Shown piece after piece: positions 11,403 to 25,515 of a stretch of 64,000 nt of DNA. The stretch comes from Drosophila miranda (taxonomy: Eukaryota > Arthropoda > Insecta > Diptera > Drosophilidae). Below the pieces are notes generated by a model, which worked only from the letters and a program-made list of their open reading frames with translations, made no database searches and had not been told where the DNA came from. Both the position numbers and the translations under genes were made by a program. The DNA lies in NCBI RefSeq assembly GCF_003369915.1, contig NC_046678.1, forward strand, positions 1,550,001 through 1,614,000, given 5' to 3'. Position 1 is the stretch's first letter. The number at the start of each line of letters is the position of its first letter.

Positions 11403-14400
11403 GTAAGTGCGAGCCGGGCCGTGCCGTGCCGTCATCGTCATCATCAATATTTGAATTTAAAATTTCTTATTTTGCAAAACACGCGCTATATTTATTTCTT
11501 TTCTTTTGATTTTTCTCGCCTCCCCTTCTATCGTCTTTTCTGCCTCCCATTTTCTGTCGGTCCGGTCAGGCATCCAATCTCAACGTACAACCACCCGGTC
11601 GGGCACTGGCACTCTCACCACCCTTCTTCCCTTGGTCCACAATGCCGTTTTGTTTTATTACGCAAGCATTTTCCTCCATTAATAGCCGCGAGGCATTAAA
11701 TTTTTAAATCAGCAACTTGTGCGAGAAATGGCGTGGATGGAAAGAAATGGCAGCGGGAGTGGGAGTAGGATGGAAAACGATGTTGCAAGATGGTGATGAG
11801 GGATGGTAATGGCGTGGGTACAAACGGGATGGCGCTACAGAACGAAAGAAGTCATCGCTAATGATGTCCTGGGTACAGTCGCGCATAATTGTATACACCC
11901 GACAAAGAATGGTTGCGCATTTGTATCTGGACAAGTACAAGTACATATTTATGTACACTCCACGAAAAATGCACAAATTATTAGGTAATCGGGATACTGT
12001 TCGTTAGTGCTTAGTCATATTATACTAGTGCGTATGCGGAATATTGAAAAGGTCTGCATTAAGTGTCAGTGTGAAACGTCTGGAGCGCTCACAGGTTACA
12101 ATACATACAAATAGGTACATTACTTTCATTGGGGATGGTAAATATCATCTAAGCGCTTCTTAGGATCGCCAAGATTCATATGCAAATGATCAGTTTTATA
12201 TCTCGAATTCCAAGTAGACCGCACCAACCCTTGAATTTCTCCGCGTGGTGCTGTGGTAAGGAACCTATCCTGCAGCTGCGCTCACGGGGCCAGAGTCATG
12301 GACCGTTACCGGACACTGGATGATCTGACCAAAGGGTAGAGGAACATCTGGAAAACTGGTTTTCTCACGCTTACCCTATCCATAGCGATCTCAGGACAAG
12401 CAGGACCCTGACAGCACGGAAATCTCACCACGCAAGTATTCAAATTTTATTTGTTAATGTTCGCTGGACGGCACCGTCACGTCACGTCAGCTTCATATCG
12501 TCCACAACCCGGCTAATACAGCCCAACGGACACTAGAGAACCCATAAGAGGGCTGGGGTTAGGTCAGTTGCTTCAAATTTGCATAAACGCCCGACCTTCA
12601 GCAATCTGAACTAGAACCGGTAAACTGGTCAGACCGGTTGCGTGTATCCTCTCAACCAACTCAGCATATGCATGCCCATCGAACCCATCAGTGCCCAAGG
12701 GCCTTAGCCTTAGCCCGTGCATGGTGTGGCCCAAAAACCCTTTAGCACAGTCCTTGTCGTTGCTGTTGCTGCTCCCCTCTTTCACCCCCAGTTGCTAGGC
12801 GCGCAACCTCAACACACATTCTCTCTCACATATGGCCACTCTCGGCTGGTTTTAGCACACATATTCTGTCCATGCCAGGAAAGCTCGGTTAGGCTCATTT
12901 AGAGTTTGACGCTGAGCCATAGCAGTTGATTGTTATTGCAAAAATTGATTACGGATGCACGATACACACCTATGTACATACATCTACATATGTATATTTG
13001 TTCAGCATGGAGAGCCGGCGGCATTGCGGTATTGTGGCATTTCCAAGTCTGCTAAATGACCGGAAAATCTTTTCTTACCGAGTTGTTAAAAACTTTTAAT
13101 TGTTTACGATAATGTGGATAGCAATGAACTCTGAGTAACATAAACATAGAATCTTAAGCAGTGGAATGGCATGACAGTATAGTGCTAAGTTAGTTAAGTG
13201 AGTAATTTTCCTGTCTAATGATCCATTGAAATTCTGTCTCGGGCACAATCGAATAGATTCGCTAGCAACAACATGGATAATTTTTTTAAATGATTTTATC
13301 CAAAGTGACCGCAATTATTATATTCTGAATTTATTGTGTTGATATGCATAGATGCAATGGTAAGCGTCCAGACATACGGCAGTCTGAAATCCAGGTTGTT
13401 AACATTTAGTTTATTCTAAATTTTTTATTTATTCACACCTAAGTTAGTTTAGAGAAATGTAGTAATCAATTGTGGTAATCCTTTACATCCAAGTCCAAGT
13501 CGATGAAATTTTCTAAGAGTATTATTATATGGAAATGTACAAAAACCAGTAGATAGCCAGAACAAGGAAAACTTTTCTTCCTAACTGGCCAAACGAAAAA
13601 GTCTCAGGGCTTTTTCATATTTTCATTTTTTCTCTACACCATTTTGTACTCGAGAGAGGAGAGTTGTCCCATTTGTCGATTGTCTACTTTTCTTTATTTC
13701 TTTTTTTTTACGTTGCCAAACTTACGCAAGCTGAGGGTGGATTTTATTGTATCGGCCGAGAGCTTGGCCAACCATTTTGTTTTCTTTCACTTGCAGAACC
13801 CACCCCACCCTCACCAATACAATCAGATGAGGTAACTAAAGGAATTCCGATAGCGTTAAACGCTACTCAAAGAGCAAAGGGCAGACTCGTACTTACATTG
13901 TGTAAATGAATGTCCTTTCCGTCCCCATAAAGTATATATATCCTTGATCTGTTATATATCAAACTCTCATAGTAGGTCAGTTTTCATTTCCGTCGTTTCT
14001 CAAAGACATTACTCCTCCCTCTATCCCGCTAGCTTTCTAATAGTGATAATCAATACCTCCCTCCGCTTCCTGACATTAAATTGCATATCACCGCGTATTT
14101 AAGTGTCGTGTCAAAAGGTCCCACTAAGCTGCTACTGGTCCATTCTCCGTTCAAACTCGTCAAAAATAGGAACAAAAATCCAAGGAAATTACGATATTCT
14201 TTTTTATACATTTACATTGCTGTTGTAAAATAAGAAGGCGTAGCAAGTGAAATGCAAAGTGAATACACTCAAGGGACCGACGATTATACGATTTTATTTT
14301 ATGGTTGCCATGTTTGTAATAGGTTTGAGAATAAAATTAATTAATTTTTTAATCAAAACAAAAAATTTAATTCAATAACATGGTTTTTTCATAAGAAGGC

Positions 14401-14559
14401 GGGTACATATGTACATATAATGCATATTCAAAGGCATAATATAACAAGATTAATTTCTGTATGCGGTTTTTCCTTTTATTCTGAATTAAGATAATCAGTA
14501 ATTTTTGATTGTTTATCAGTAGTTTTTTACATTTAGAAATAGTCGCGCACAGTATTATT

Positions 14560-14800
14560 TAAACGAGACATGCTGTGCGTTAAGCTCTCGTCAATAAAAT
14601 TTGAATGGACAAATCTATTCAGAATTTCCGCAGCCTTAATGCCTCAATAACGCTAAGTGCTGACACATTTCCATTTTGATCTTCAACGTTATCGTCGCTG
14701 GCCTGTCCGTCATCTAATATATTTTTAACAATGTTGTCTTCGGAAGGTTCCTCACAAATCGCTCGTCGCAATAGCCGTTACATATAGTCGTTATAACCGT
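14560..14800 (-). pseudogene. Possible C-terminal relic of a pogo/Tigger-type transposase
   Basis: The minus strand encodes CEEPSEDNIVKNILDDGQA, then SDDNVEDQNGN, then SVIEAL. The acidic stretch before an 'EAL' helix resembles the C-terminal tail of pogo-like DDE transposases. No catalytic core was found nearby, so the assignment is tentative. Confidence 0.3.
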
Positions 14801-16356
14801 TTCTATTCTGCATTGTCAGAAATCGCTATCCGGGTCCCGCCGTATTCTGTTGATCGTCTCCCATTTCGCATCTGCATGATTAGTCTGTTCCACTCTTCCC
14901 TGCCCAGCCCCCTTTTCCTCAGTCATAATCGAAAGTCGAAAATGGAAAATCATACTTGTTTATGTTTTTATGTTAAGTCAAAATCGGTCAACTTTTCATG
15001 GCAGAACTTTTCATTGGACTATCATCTGATGTACCCCTAGATCTCAAAGATCTCTAATTTCCCATAATAGTCAAGCCATTCTATTTTTATACTCAATCCG
15101 GAAATACGAAATATCAAAACGTAACAACACAATAAGACACATTTTAAAATAAAATTCAAGAAAACAACTTTTATAATAAAACTAAAATTTTAAGTGTATA
15201 CTTAAGAAAATTATAAAGTTACATTATGTAGTACATGATTATACTCCGTTAAAAAATAAATAAATAAATTCTAAATTTAAGTTTTTTTATGTTCTTTAAA
15301 AAACAACGAATGCAGCCAAGAATATTGAAATATTAAAGAGATATGTACATATATAAAATTGAACATTTGTTTGTTAAAAGGTGGCGAAGAGTATGTATCT
15401 TTACAAACAAACAAAGCAGAAGGATTTTCTACAGAATCGTCGACATTCTTACAATATTCCTGTAAAAACTTTATAATATCGTCTATGCCTATAAAAACAA
15501 AAAGACATCAAGAATAATGTTGGACGGGACTATTTGAAATGTTATGCAATTTTGAATGCTACATAGGAAGATCAAGTCTATTTCAAATTGGAGCCGGACT
15601 CTGAAAATCCAAAAAAGGTTTTGCAAAAGCTGTTTTATGTAACTCAATCAATTTGGATAAAAATGGGACTTGTTAACGAGAAATCGATCTGCAGCTCCGC
15701 AGATAGCTTTCGTTCTAGTTTATGGTTATCCCTTTAATCGTGTTTGATTTAACCCGATCAGAGGTATAAGATATTAATTTGATTTTGATGGTATTCTCAC
15801 GTTCACCCAGCATTGAAATAAACAAAATATTTGTTAGAAACATGTTTCCATTTCCATTCTACTGCAATGGCAATTTTCAAAATAAAATTTATCATGACAC
15901 AGTTTGTTGGACAAGTTGCGTTAATTATCTTTTTAATGGAAGAATTTACAGTCATCTTAAAATTGGATATAATAGAGTTGAGAGTAATTTGTTTATATTA
16001 GATTTTTACATAGATTTTCTTAATTGCATTTAACACAGAGAGCAGCTTTCAAATAAAAATACAAAGACAGCTGCATTTGAATAACTGATAGATCGATAGC
16101 CAATCATTTATACACAATCGCAAGTCGATTCTTACATAGTCCGTAAAATACATGCACAATATACGGATGGGATACATCTCTGTTTGGTATTCAGAATGTT
16201 TCTTTCAATTGTTGCTCCCCATCTAAAACATCTACGATAATAAGCTTAACGAAAACCTTCTTTAGAGATGGATGCTTGATAATGGAGACTAGTATCTGAA
16301 TCATGGCAAGGACTGCAGTTGCGTAGTAGTTGTAGGTAAACAGGCTATGCAAACTC

Positions 16357-19300
16357 TTATTTATTCACAAAAAATGCCGGATTGGGTGACAAGTTAGGTG
16401 GCATCGCTATCATGTTGCCTTGCTGCTGCTGCATCTGCTGTTGTTGCTGACTCCTTGTGTTGGTTGCGTAAAGCTGTTGCTGGAAGCTGTGATATTGCTG
16501 TGCATACTTTAGATCGTTTGAAGAGGGACCAACAAAACTAACGCCAGTCGCGCCATTGGATGTGCTATTACTGGCACCTGACATTATGTTATTGTTGCTG
16601 GGCCCGATTATAGACTGGCCCTGCCCCTGTGCCTGTATTTGAGCTTGTACCGGTGCAGAGCCAACACCGACACCTACACCCGTTGGATTTTGGCACATCC
16701 CACTAGTCATCGACTTCAGGTGCAGAGGTTTTGTGTGATTGGATTGTTGTGATGATGAAAACATACCGGGACCGGGTCCAGAACTATTACAGGGTGCGTT
16801 ATTAAAAATAGCAGTGGGGTCGCCTCCGCAATCAAGCTGCCCATCTGCAGTGTGTGTGAACTGAATCTGCTGTCTATTAATTAAGTTGCCGACGGGGGCT
16901 TGTAAACGGGGGCCCATTCCGTGTTGGCGCATTCCATGTGGGCGCATGCCGCGTATCATCGACTGTTGCCCAATTCCCATTCCCATATCATGACCTGCCA
17001 GCGTTGCATCTTCCTCCATGACACTTAATTGATTGCAATTTTGGAAAAAGCCCATGCTGTTTCCAGGATTACCTGGATTGTTTGCCATCTTGTTTTGCTG
17101 CTGCTGCTGCTCGGTGGAGGTGTTCATAAGCATGGGTCCTGCTCCTGGTCCAACCATCATTCCACCATCACTTCCCAGTGGAGGACAGATTGATGGTGGA
17201 CCATTACCACCTGCAGCCATTTGCGGGTTTGCGTATCTCTGCAAGAACTCCAGGCTAGGTGGCATTCGAACATTACCTACTCCATTATTATTGTTATTGT
17301 TTGCGTTCTGTGGTCTGACTGGCATGTACTGTATGGTATTTGGTGTACTAGCCTTTACTTGTATATTTGGATTAAAGTTTGATCCAAAATTGACTGGCAT
17401 TCGACCCATTAAGCGCGCGCCAGGTGGTAGAATGCCATGGAAATTCGGAGCATTACCTTGTGACGGGACTGGTCCAGTGCCAGGGCCAGGCCCTAAACCC
17501 TCCCGGATAACACCATTGGGAGAATTAGGGTTAAATCCAGGAGGGGCACCTGGAATGCACATTTTCGGATTCAGCATACGTTGACCCATCGGATTCATCA
17601 AGGGATTCATGGGATGACAACTGTTTTGAGCATTCATGGCATCCATGCTAGTTGAATCTATGCCGGACATCATACTATGATCAATATTTATATCAACCGG
17701 TCCTGGTCCTGGTCCGGCTCCTCCCATCATATTCATCCCACCAGCGCCGGCAGGACTTCCCATGCTAGAAACACAGCTAGTAAGCTGCTGGGACATCTGT
17801 GCTAATGACGATATTGGATCAAAGTTCTGAGCCATTTTATTTGGTGGCGGGCGATTACCACTGTTCGGATTCAGTGGAATATTATCAGAACGCCGATTAA
17901 ATTGCACCTGACCACCAGGCGCAGAATTTTGTCGCTAAAATAAAATAAAAAAAGTATTTCAAAATTGAATGCAAAAAATTAACAAATCGGAAATTACCTC
18001 CATGGCAATATTTGAAGAGGATACTTTGTAGGCATTCAATGCTGTATTTGTATTGCTTTGCATATGTGGATGTGGATTAAAATTCACGCCAGGACTAGAA
18101 GCTGCAAATCGGGTTTCCATATTTGCATCTATAAGACAATTTCCTGGAGAACGTGGACGATGTGGGCTAGGTCGTCTATTTTTCATATTATCTCCTGGAA
18201 ATATATTGTTGGAAACAGCTTGTGTAAAAAAGAGTAACAAAAGTGGGAAGCGAAAGATAGATAGTCACAACTGATAATTATATGGTAGCTAAAACCAAAA
18301 ACTAAACCAAATCTAACAAAAAAAGTTTCTATTCAATCTAACAATATTTTAATAAAATTTGACACGATTTTGTGCTTAAAGCGACCAGTAAAAGCGTTTC
18401 TCATTAAAATGTGGGGAAAAAAGGTTTCCATTCAATCTAACAATATTTTAATAAAATTTGACACGATTTTGTGCTTAAAGCGACCAGTAAAAGCGTTTCT
18501 CATTTAGAATTTTGTAGGTTAAGTAGAATTTTCTATAAAACGCTGTGTACAACTGTACCCAACATCAAGTCTCTAATTTAATTTTTTGAATTTGCCTGTC
18601 TGGTCCAATGTGCATTGGTTCGAACCGGTGGATTCCGACAAATGATCTGCCTATTTATTAAAGAAGACTAAACGGCTTGTGCTGCTGATCAAGAATATGG
18701 CCTTAAGGGGTCGCTAGTTTCAGTGAAATTTGCAATTGAATTTTGAATATAAGAAAAAATACATAAAGAAAAATACTGGTATACAGTTACATGAACCAAT
18801 GCACGGAAGGAATTCGGAAAGCATTCGGCAAATAACGAATATCGTATACATTTATGGAAACCTAATTGCTTACTCTATTCAAATATGTTTTATTACCAGA
18901 ATTAGAATTTGATTGGTTAAACGAGTCCAATTCCTTCGGGGAAAGATGAGATAGTGGCGTGCTCGGATTACTGTTTAGATGATTTAGCACTCCTGATGTG
19001 CCGCTACTTCGATTTCGATTGGGATTCGAGTTCTGATTTGATGGCGAGGCCGCGTCCGCCTGAAAACAGTTCTTCGACCCTGAGTGCACCGCCATTGTGT
19101 TTGCTTGCGACGTGGCTACCGCCGCAGCTGCCACCGCTGCTGCTGTTGTGGTCGACACCGGCACTGACCCCGGACCCTCCATGCTGGGTGAATTGGCCGG
19201 TAAACCCATAGCAGCACCAGTAGTTCGTGGAGAAGGCAGGGATAAGTTATTTGGACTCGATGGATTTGGAGATTGAGTGGCAATCGGAACCGAAGCCGAT

Positions 19301-22300
19301 CTCTGAGTAGAATGATATGGCGGCGGAGGTCCTTGGAGGGAGTTTCGCACCTGATTGCTGCCGGTAGACTGCTGATGTGTTTGTGCTATTAGAGGCCCTG
19401 AAGGTCCTGTCCCTGGTCTGGCTTTACCTCCTTTCAAGCGCTCTTCGAAAAATTGCTGTTGTATTTTGGACCACTCCATTTGGGCCATTCCCGCTTGGGG
19501 CGCCTGAGATAACCCATCCTGCAGTTGATTTGGCATTCCTTTAGACATATCTGGCCCAGTTCCTATGATGCCTATGCCGCAGTTCGTGTTTCCAAACGAA
19601 CCCAGCAAATCTGATGAATTACCCATCAAATTGCCATTTGGGGCTCCAGAGTTTGGGCCTTGCATGTTAACGTTTATCGATCCTGCTCCAGTTACAGGTG
19701 TCACTCCCGGTGCTGGCCCGCACTGCAGGCTATTTTTTTGACCGCTATTGCACATCGCAGTTCCCATATCGGACATAACATCTCCAGGGAGCAGTACTTC
19801 TTCGGATAGTCCTGGGCCTGTTATGTGTTCAGGCTTCATGTTTCCTGGCAAGTGCATATGACGCATTTGCGGATTTACAATAGTGGCACCGGCTCCCGCA
19901 CTGCCTCCACCAGGCATGCTCATCATCATGTCGGTTGGCAACTTAGACAGCTGATTGCCCATTATTTGATTTGCTCCACTACCATTATCGTTCTCCGGAA
20001 AGAGAAATTGATTCATTTTCTTGATCTTGGCAAGCTGCTCTTCCCGATGCTGCCGTTGCTGGGGGGTGAGGTTCTCGTCTGGCACTTTAACCCCTTGCAG
20101 CGATATGATGTTGTTCTCGTGGCTGAGGTTCAAATCGTTAGACTTGCCCTGCCCTAAGTCAACGCCCGCAGCTTCCAAGAGCTTTATTGCTTGCGACTCA
20201 TTAGGACCGTTGCAGCTTTCGTTATTATTTCGAGAGTTGGGTCCAGAGCCGCTTCCGGTGCCACCCGCTCCCGCTCCTGACTCCCAGCACATTAGATCGT
20301 TCTCATTGAGGGTATCGGTTTGATCAGCAAAATTGCTACTAGGAGCATTCATAGCATTACGTTTGCTGTTATCAGATTGATTGAACTGCGCCTGTGACTT
20401 TTGGAGACTGCCTGACGACTTCGATTGTGGCGTTGGCTGCTGGGATAACTTTGATACAAGATTGGGACCTGTTGTAGCCATTCCGGGTACAATACCCATC
20501 CAGGGTATTCCTAACGAGCTTTGCCGTTGCAATTTGTTCATTTTCATCGGATTTTTCATGAAAAAGTCCTCCAGAAAACTTTTAGTCGCTGGCTGTGTGC
20601 AGTGGTATGCAATTATAGTTTGGAATTGCCCGCTTAAAACTGATTCAGCTCCTTTGTTAGCAAGCTGGGTGGAAAATACAAAAATGTGATTCTGTTGTTG
20701 CATGTAATCCAAGCAATTTCCCACTCCCACGCCGATAGATGTACCTCCATTGCCTGCCATTAAATTTCCCACTCCAACTACACATCCTGCTCCTCCTGGA
20801 GTGGCATGTGGAACGTTCATGTTTAAAGCCACTCCGCTAGATCCGGGCGTACTGTTTGAAGTTTCGCTCATTAAATCAGAGCTTAAATGATTGCAGGCAA
20901 TGCCTCCCATTCCTCCCATTTCGTCAGTGCTCAACGCCGTGGTCGTTTTTTCCGAGCTGCTGCTTCCGACATTGAGTTCCATTTTAACTAAATTAGGAGA
21001 GAGAAACAATTGTTTAACAATATGTAAGTTTACAAGGTATACATATAAAAATCTATAAGGCTTGAAACTATTTATAGATATTATTCCAGATCGGCATGGG
21101 AACTCTATGACAAATTTTGATTTATTTAGGCTGATTTAAATACCCGTGTAAAACCATTATGTTCCGATGGTCTTATGCATCTTCCGATCTTACGGTTCAG
21201 ACTTAAAACTGCTTGTATCAAAGAGAATGGTTTCAGCCAGATAGCTTTAACAGACAGAAAGCAATGACAAATAATTTAGATCGTCGAGCAAGAGAGGAAT
21301 CATTTTAATTCTGGCAAACATTTAAAATAAACTTTCTGGTCTGGTACAAGCCACGAGCTAAAGTATACGAGACCTAGTTAGTGATATAAAGGTTTATGAG
21401 GCCAAACGTTGTGTATAAGGTTAATTTTAGTTGACGTCACAGAAACTGACTTTCGAAGCGGGTTCTTATGACACCATTCAAATTTTTTTCTGAACGTACC
21501 AGTCGTTACCACACTCTCCTGTGTGTTCCCGGATGGGCCTCCAATTGAACCAAACCCGACAGGTGACATATTTGGTGAGTGATTCTCTTCTTTCTTTACA
21601 TTCACCAAGCTAGTTAAAACGTCGGCGGGTTCCTCTTTGATCGCAACGGTAGCATTCAATCCCGGTCCCGATCCTGAGCCAGCTCCAGAACCTAAGCCCT
21701 TAGCTTTATTGGAAGCATTTTCTGTTGGAACCGTAATAAAAAATAATTGAAAAATAAATACATAAATAAATAAAATTACCCGCATCTTCATCCTTGACAA
21801 TCATCTTTTTCTTCTTCGAATGCTCATCCTGCGGCTGGCCAAGATCGCTATCACCCATTTGTGCAAGGGCAGCCACCGCAGATACATTGCTGCTATTGGA
21901 GTGCTCACTGGTATTGTTTGGAGATGCGATCAGACACGAGTTGATGCTGCTGGAACCTACAGAAGACGATGGTTGTCCATCGGCTGTGCCTGTTCCAGAG
22001 CTACCGTTACCCACTCCACTCGCACTTCCACTTGCGCCGATGCCATCTTTCCCATTCTTTGGTACTCCGTTTTTCTCACTCGCATCGTCTGACATTGCTT
22101 TCGTTTGGTCTGTAACGATTACCAAATATATTAGGAGCAAGAACCATAATGTATACTGGACCCTTACCAGGGGATACTGTGGAAAAAGGATCACTTTTGG
22201 GAGATCCAATCCCGATCCCGATCCCAACCGACGAAGCACTTGTTGAAGTATCAACGTTTGCTTGTGTCTGTGCTTGAGCAGGGCTAACTGGCATTGTTGT

Positions 22301-22309
22301 TGACAGCAT
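16357..22309 (-). CDS. lgs: Legless (BCL9 homologue), Wnt/Wingless transcription adaptor, six coding exons
   Basis: Legless links Armadillo (beta-catenin) to the PHD protein Pygopus in the nucleus, so that Wingless target genes are transcribed. Coding exons: 22309-22168, 22109-21780, 21721-21500, 20987-18897, 18194-17998 and 17934-16357. All introns are GT-AG, the phases agree, and the frame gives 1519 residues, close to the roughly 1470 of D. melanogaster. Visible family landmarks are the N-terminus MLSTTMP; homology domain 1 (Pygopus binding) at about residues 331-361, containing NHIFVFSTQLANKGAES; HD2 (Armadillo binding) at about 538-563, containing LTPQQRQHREEQLAKIKK; and HD3 at about 735-753, containing EWSKIQQQFFEERLKGGK. 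The C-terminal third is Gly/Met/Asn/Gln-rich with short polyQ and ends LSPNPAFFVNK, the conserved tail. A DRE and a Motif 1 site lie about 520-550 bp upstream of the ATG. The identification is certain; exon edges are inferred from splice consensus and protein continuity. Confidence 0.97.
18321..18505. repeat. Tandem duplication in lgs intron 4
   Basis: Two nearly identical copies of about 85-90 bp lie with a 99-bp period (from about 18321 and 18421). Both share ttcaatctaacaatatttta and gcgaccagtaaaagcgtttc. The unit lies inside the 702-bp intron between exons 4 and 5 of lgs and touches no splice signal. The high identity suggests a recent local duplication. Confidence 0.85.
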
Positions 22310-22830
22310 TCTACATAAGTCTACATAAGTCTTAAGATGTAATGTAACTTTTGATTTCTTGCAATTCAGAAAAGAAAAGAAACGGACACCAGTAAAGGGT
22401 ATGTCACTTTACGCACACTGGCACATTTTCGCATTACCATACACTTGAATACAGTCACATATTTTAAGCAAAGACTAATTTGTGACTACACTAATTGTTA
22501 TTATATTTTTAAATATAGTTTTTCGCCACTTAACAATCTATTTATTTATAAATTGGTTCAATATAAGGATCATCATGATGCACATATGTACATACATTTC
22601 ACGATTTTCGGTATACAACACTAATACACTTGTACAAAGATTCACAAGAGCCAGAAAGAGAAAATGTATAATTTTGTGTTTCAACGTATGAATTCGACCA
22701 AAACCACACCATTCACATAGAGAAACAGGCATTTATTTGCAGCCCCTTTTACGCGTTATTGCTTAGTTATCCGAATTCTTAGTAAATATCCAAAATAAAT
22801 GTGCATTATTATTGTTTCTTGCCCACCTTC

Positions 22831-22855
22831 CAGTGTGACCGCGGACTTATCGATA
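22831..22855 (-). promoter_or_regulatory. lgs: lgs promoter motifs: Motif 1 (M1BP site) and DRE
   Basis: On the minus strand TATCGATA (22855-22848) is followed by CGGTCACACTG (22841-22831). These match the DRE and the Ohler Motif 1 consensus, a pair typical of TATA-less housekeeping promoters in Drosophila. They sit about 520-550 bp upstream of the lgs ATG and point toward it. A transcription start near 22.80-22.83 kb is inferred. The flanking GTATATTT blocks resemble core-promoter Motif 6. The same block begins the repeat array that runs to 25.5 kb. Confidence 0.65.
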
Positions 22856-25515
22856 AAATATACCGTCCGACCCTCAGAAATATACCGAAACATACCGCCT
22901 CATTTTCAAAATATACCTTAAATATACTGACGAATTCAAGTTATATTTTACTTATTCCTCGTTTTTGAAATTCCGTCGAATATTACTTGCTATATAGAAC
23001 ATTTAGCCATACCATCATAATTTTATACGATTGATGAATCAATTTTCTACTTAACTGGCTTACTCTAAATACTGGCTTCTATTGGATCTTGTCTAAAAAA
23101 AGGTTTTAGCGAAATAGTTCAAACAAAATAGGATTTAGCGAAATAGGTCACACAAAAAAAACGAAAGAGGATAGTCGTTCATATTGTTCCATTTTTATAT
23201 TCCGTTGAATAATTCTGGCTAACTAAAACTCTTAGTTCTGCCCACATAGTTTTAGGCCATTGATGAATAAATTTTCTACAAAATCTGTTAGATTTTAGTC
23301 CATGCTTTTATTGTATTTTGACTAAAACAAGGTTTCAACAAAACAGTTGAACAAAAAAAAAAAAAAAAAAATAGTCGCAGTGTTGTGACGTCAATGTTGT
23401 TGGTATTTGCAGACTCATTTCTTGTCAAACAGAGTATGTGTATTTGTATACCCTATTTCGTTAATATTATATAAAAATACTGGTTTTCCAAGCTGCTTTC
23501 AAACGTAATTAATAAAGTCCTTGTCCTAGATTGATTAGTTTCTGCATTAATTAGAGCCTGGATGACAAACATATTCTCAGTTCTATAACATCCATTTCCC
23601 CCAAGGTATGTGAACATGTGAACATGGAATGGGACTCATTTGTTCTGAACCGGGTATTGCCAAAATTATCTTCCGTCGAATATTTCAAGCTATATAGCTA
23701 TATCAGCTTTGATTACTTAATTTTCCCCCTTTAAAGATACATTTTCTACAAAATTAACCAATTTTAAGTACTTTCATGTATTGCATTTTGACTAAAACAC
23801 GGTTTACAAGTTAATGTTGCCCGCAACAGACAAGAAACAATAGGCTAAAACAGAGACTTAATTGTTTTTGCCTGGGATGACAAACATTTCCTCAATTCTA
23901 TAATATCCTTTCCTAGGGTATGCATTGTTGCTTGCATGTTGCTGCTTTCGGCCAATGAAAATTAATTTTTGACGATTTTCATCGCGTCGTTCCGTTTTAA
24001 CCGGTTCGTAGTTTGGCGGTATATTTAAAAAAACCATGTTTATACGATATGGATATATTATATGTTGTGATATAGAATTAGTCTCATTGTTGTCAACCGG
24101 GCCATTACCGATTCAAAAAATACGATGAATTCCTCAATTTTGATATTCCGTCGAATATTCCCAGCTATATAAAACATTTAGCCATGCCCACATAATTTTA
24201 TACGATTGATGAATCAATTTTCTACTTGATTGGCTTAATTACAAAAATTTCTTTTATTCGATTTCTATATAACGTTGAAAATGAAATTTAATAGATTGAT
24301 GAAATTGAAAAAATATACCATTATATACCGATATACTGTATATATACCGTCGGGTCAATTTTGACCTACAAAATTACCGAAAAGTATTAAAAATACCGTA
24401 AGCGGTCACCCTGGTCCGCGGATTTATCGTTAAAATATACCGTCCGACCTTCAGAAATATACCGTCTCATTTTAAAAATATACCGTAAATTTACTGACGA
24501 ATTATCCAAATTCCATCATACATAATCCTCTTTTTTGATATTCCGTCGAATATTACTAGCTAGATATATGCATCATTTTATCCGATTAATGCCTCAATTT
24601 TCTGCTTGACTGGCTTGTTTTAAATACTTGACTTGTTTGATTGTTTTTGCCTCAAATTTTGATTTGATTACTGATTGTAAAACCTGAACCGCGCTAAAAT
24701 GATTCAATTTTCATTAATTTACTCCCATATTCCTCGATCCTAATATTCCGTTGAATATTACTAGTTATATAGAACTCTCAGCCAAGTCCTCATAATTTTA
24801 TCCAATTAATGAACTTAATTTCTACTTGACTGGTTTATTTTAAAACTGGCTTTTATTGGATTTTGTCTAAAAAAAGGTTTTAGAGAATAATGGTGGCAAA
24901 AAAAAACCCTCAGCTCTGCCCACATACGTACATAGTTTTATCTTATTGATGAATAAACTTTCTACAAGATTAATTACTTTTTAGTACTCCCATTTACTTT
25001 ATTTTGACTAAAACAAGGTTTAAACAAAAAAGGTTCAACAAAAAAATGTTTTCACGTCAATGGTATTTGAACCATTTATATACCCTATTTCCTGTTAAAA
25101 TTTTGTTTTCCAAGCTGCTTTAAAAAGTAACTAATAATGAATTTTTCTCAGATGGAAATGTTTTTGACATATTTATGCATATGCCTCTTTTTCGTACATA
25201 TATATATATATCTCGATCCCAATACCTATTCTTGGCCTCTCTAAGAAGTCAACTAAGTGCAAAATTTCGTTGAAATACCTTTACAACTGAGACTGACTAG
25301 TTGCTGCATTCATTAGAGCCTGGGAGGAAAAACATTTCAGCAATCCTACAATGTCCTTTTCCCTAGGGTATGGAATGAAGAATGTTACACTTTCTGTTAC
25401 GTTTTCTCGGCACATCCAAATTAGTTAATCAATGCATTTTTGACGATTTTCATTGGCCGAAAAACCGCGTCGTTCCCGTTTTAACCGGTTCGTAATGTGG
25501 CGGTATATTTAATCC
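22831..25515. repeat. Degenerate repeat array upstream of lgs, with ATACCGTC and TATTCCGTCGAATATT blocks
   Basis: Several segments recur. A block with tataccgtccgacc starts at about 22860 and about 24440. A block of about 110 bp beginning attccgtcgaatatt, with agctatatagaac, gcccacataattttat and gatgaatcaattttct, appears near 22970, 23205, 23690, 24145, 24540 and 24740, with a partial copy near 24910. A third block, ending cgttttaaccggttcgta then ggcggtatattta, occurs near 23990 and 25480. The array is thus at least two diverged units of about 1.1-1.5 kb plus partial units. No coding potential is seen. A further copy of the first two blocks lies at 60658-60895, so this is a dispersed family rather than a purely local duplication. 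Confidence 0.75.

Larger units (their letters stand above)
9241..16356. other. Long interval without a secure gene
   Basis: Apart from the candidate exon at 11306 and the pogo-like piece at 14560-14800, I see no supported feature. The GC-richer patches at 11.2-11.7 and 12.2-12.9 kb have open frames on both strands but no protein motif. Bases nearest 16356 are presumably the lgs 3' UTR. Confidence 0.4.

Noticed and set aside
10974..11699. Long overlapping frames of 157 and 173 codons on opposite strands
   Set aside because: Both are low-complexity frames in a GC-richer patch, with no motif and no splice logic, and they exclude each other. Only the short ATG-to-donor segment at 11306 was kept, at low confidence.
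12573..12785. 70-codon minus-strand frame with protein-like composition
   Set aside because: It opens with GTG rather than ATG, has no recognised domain, and has no clear exon signals.
17033..17584. 183-codon frame on the plus strand
   Set aside because: It is antisense to the confirmed last exon of lgs; its Pro/Gly content mirrors the lgs composition.
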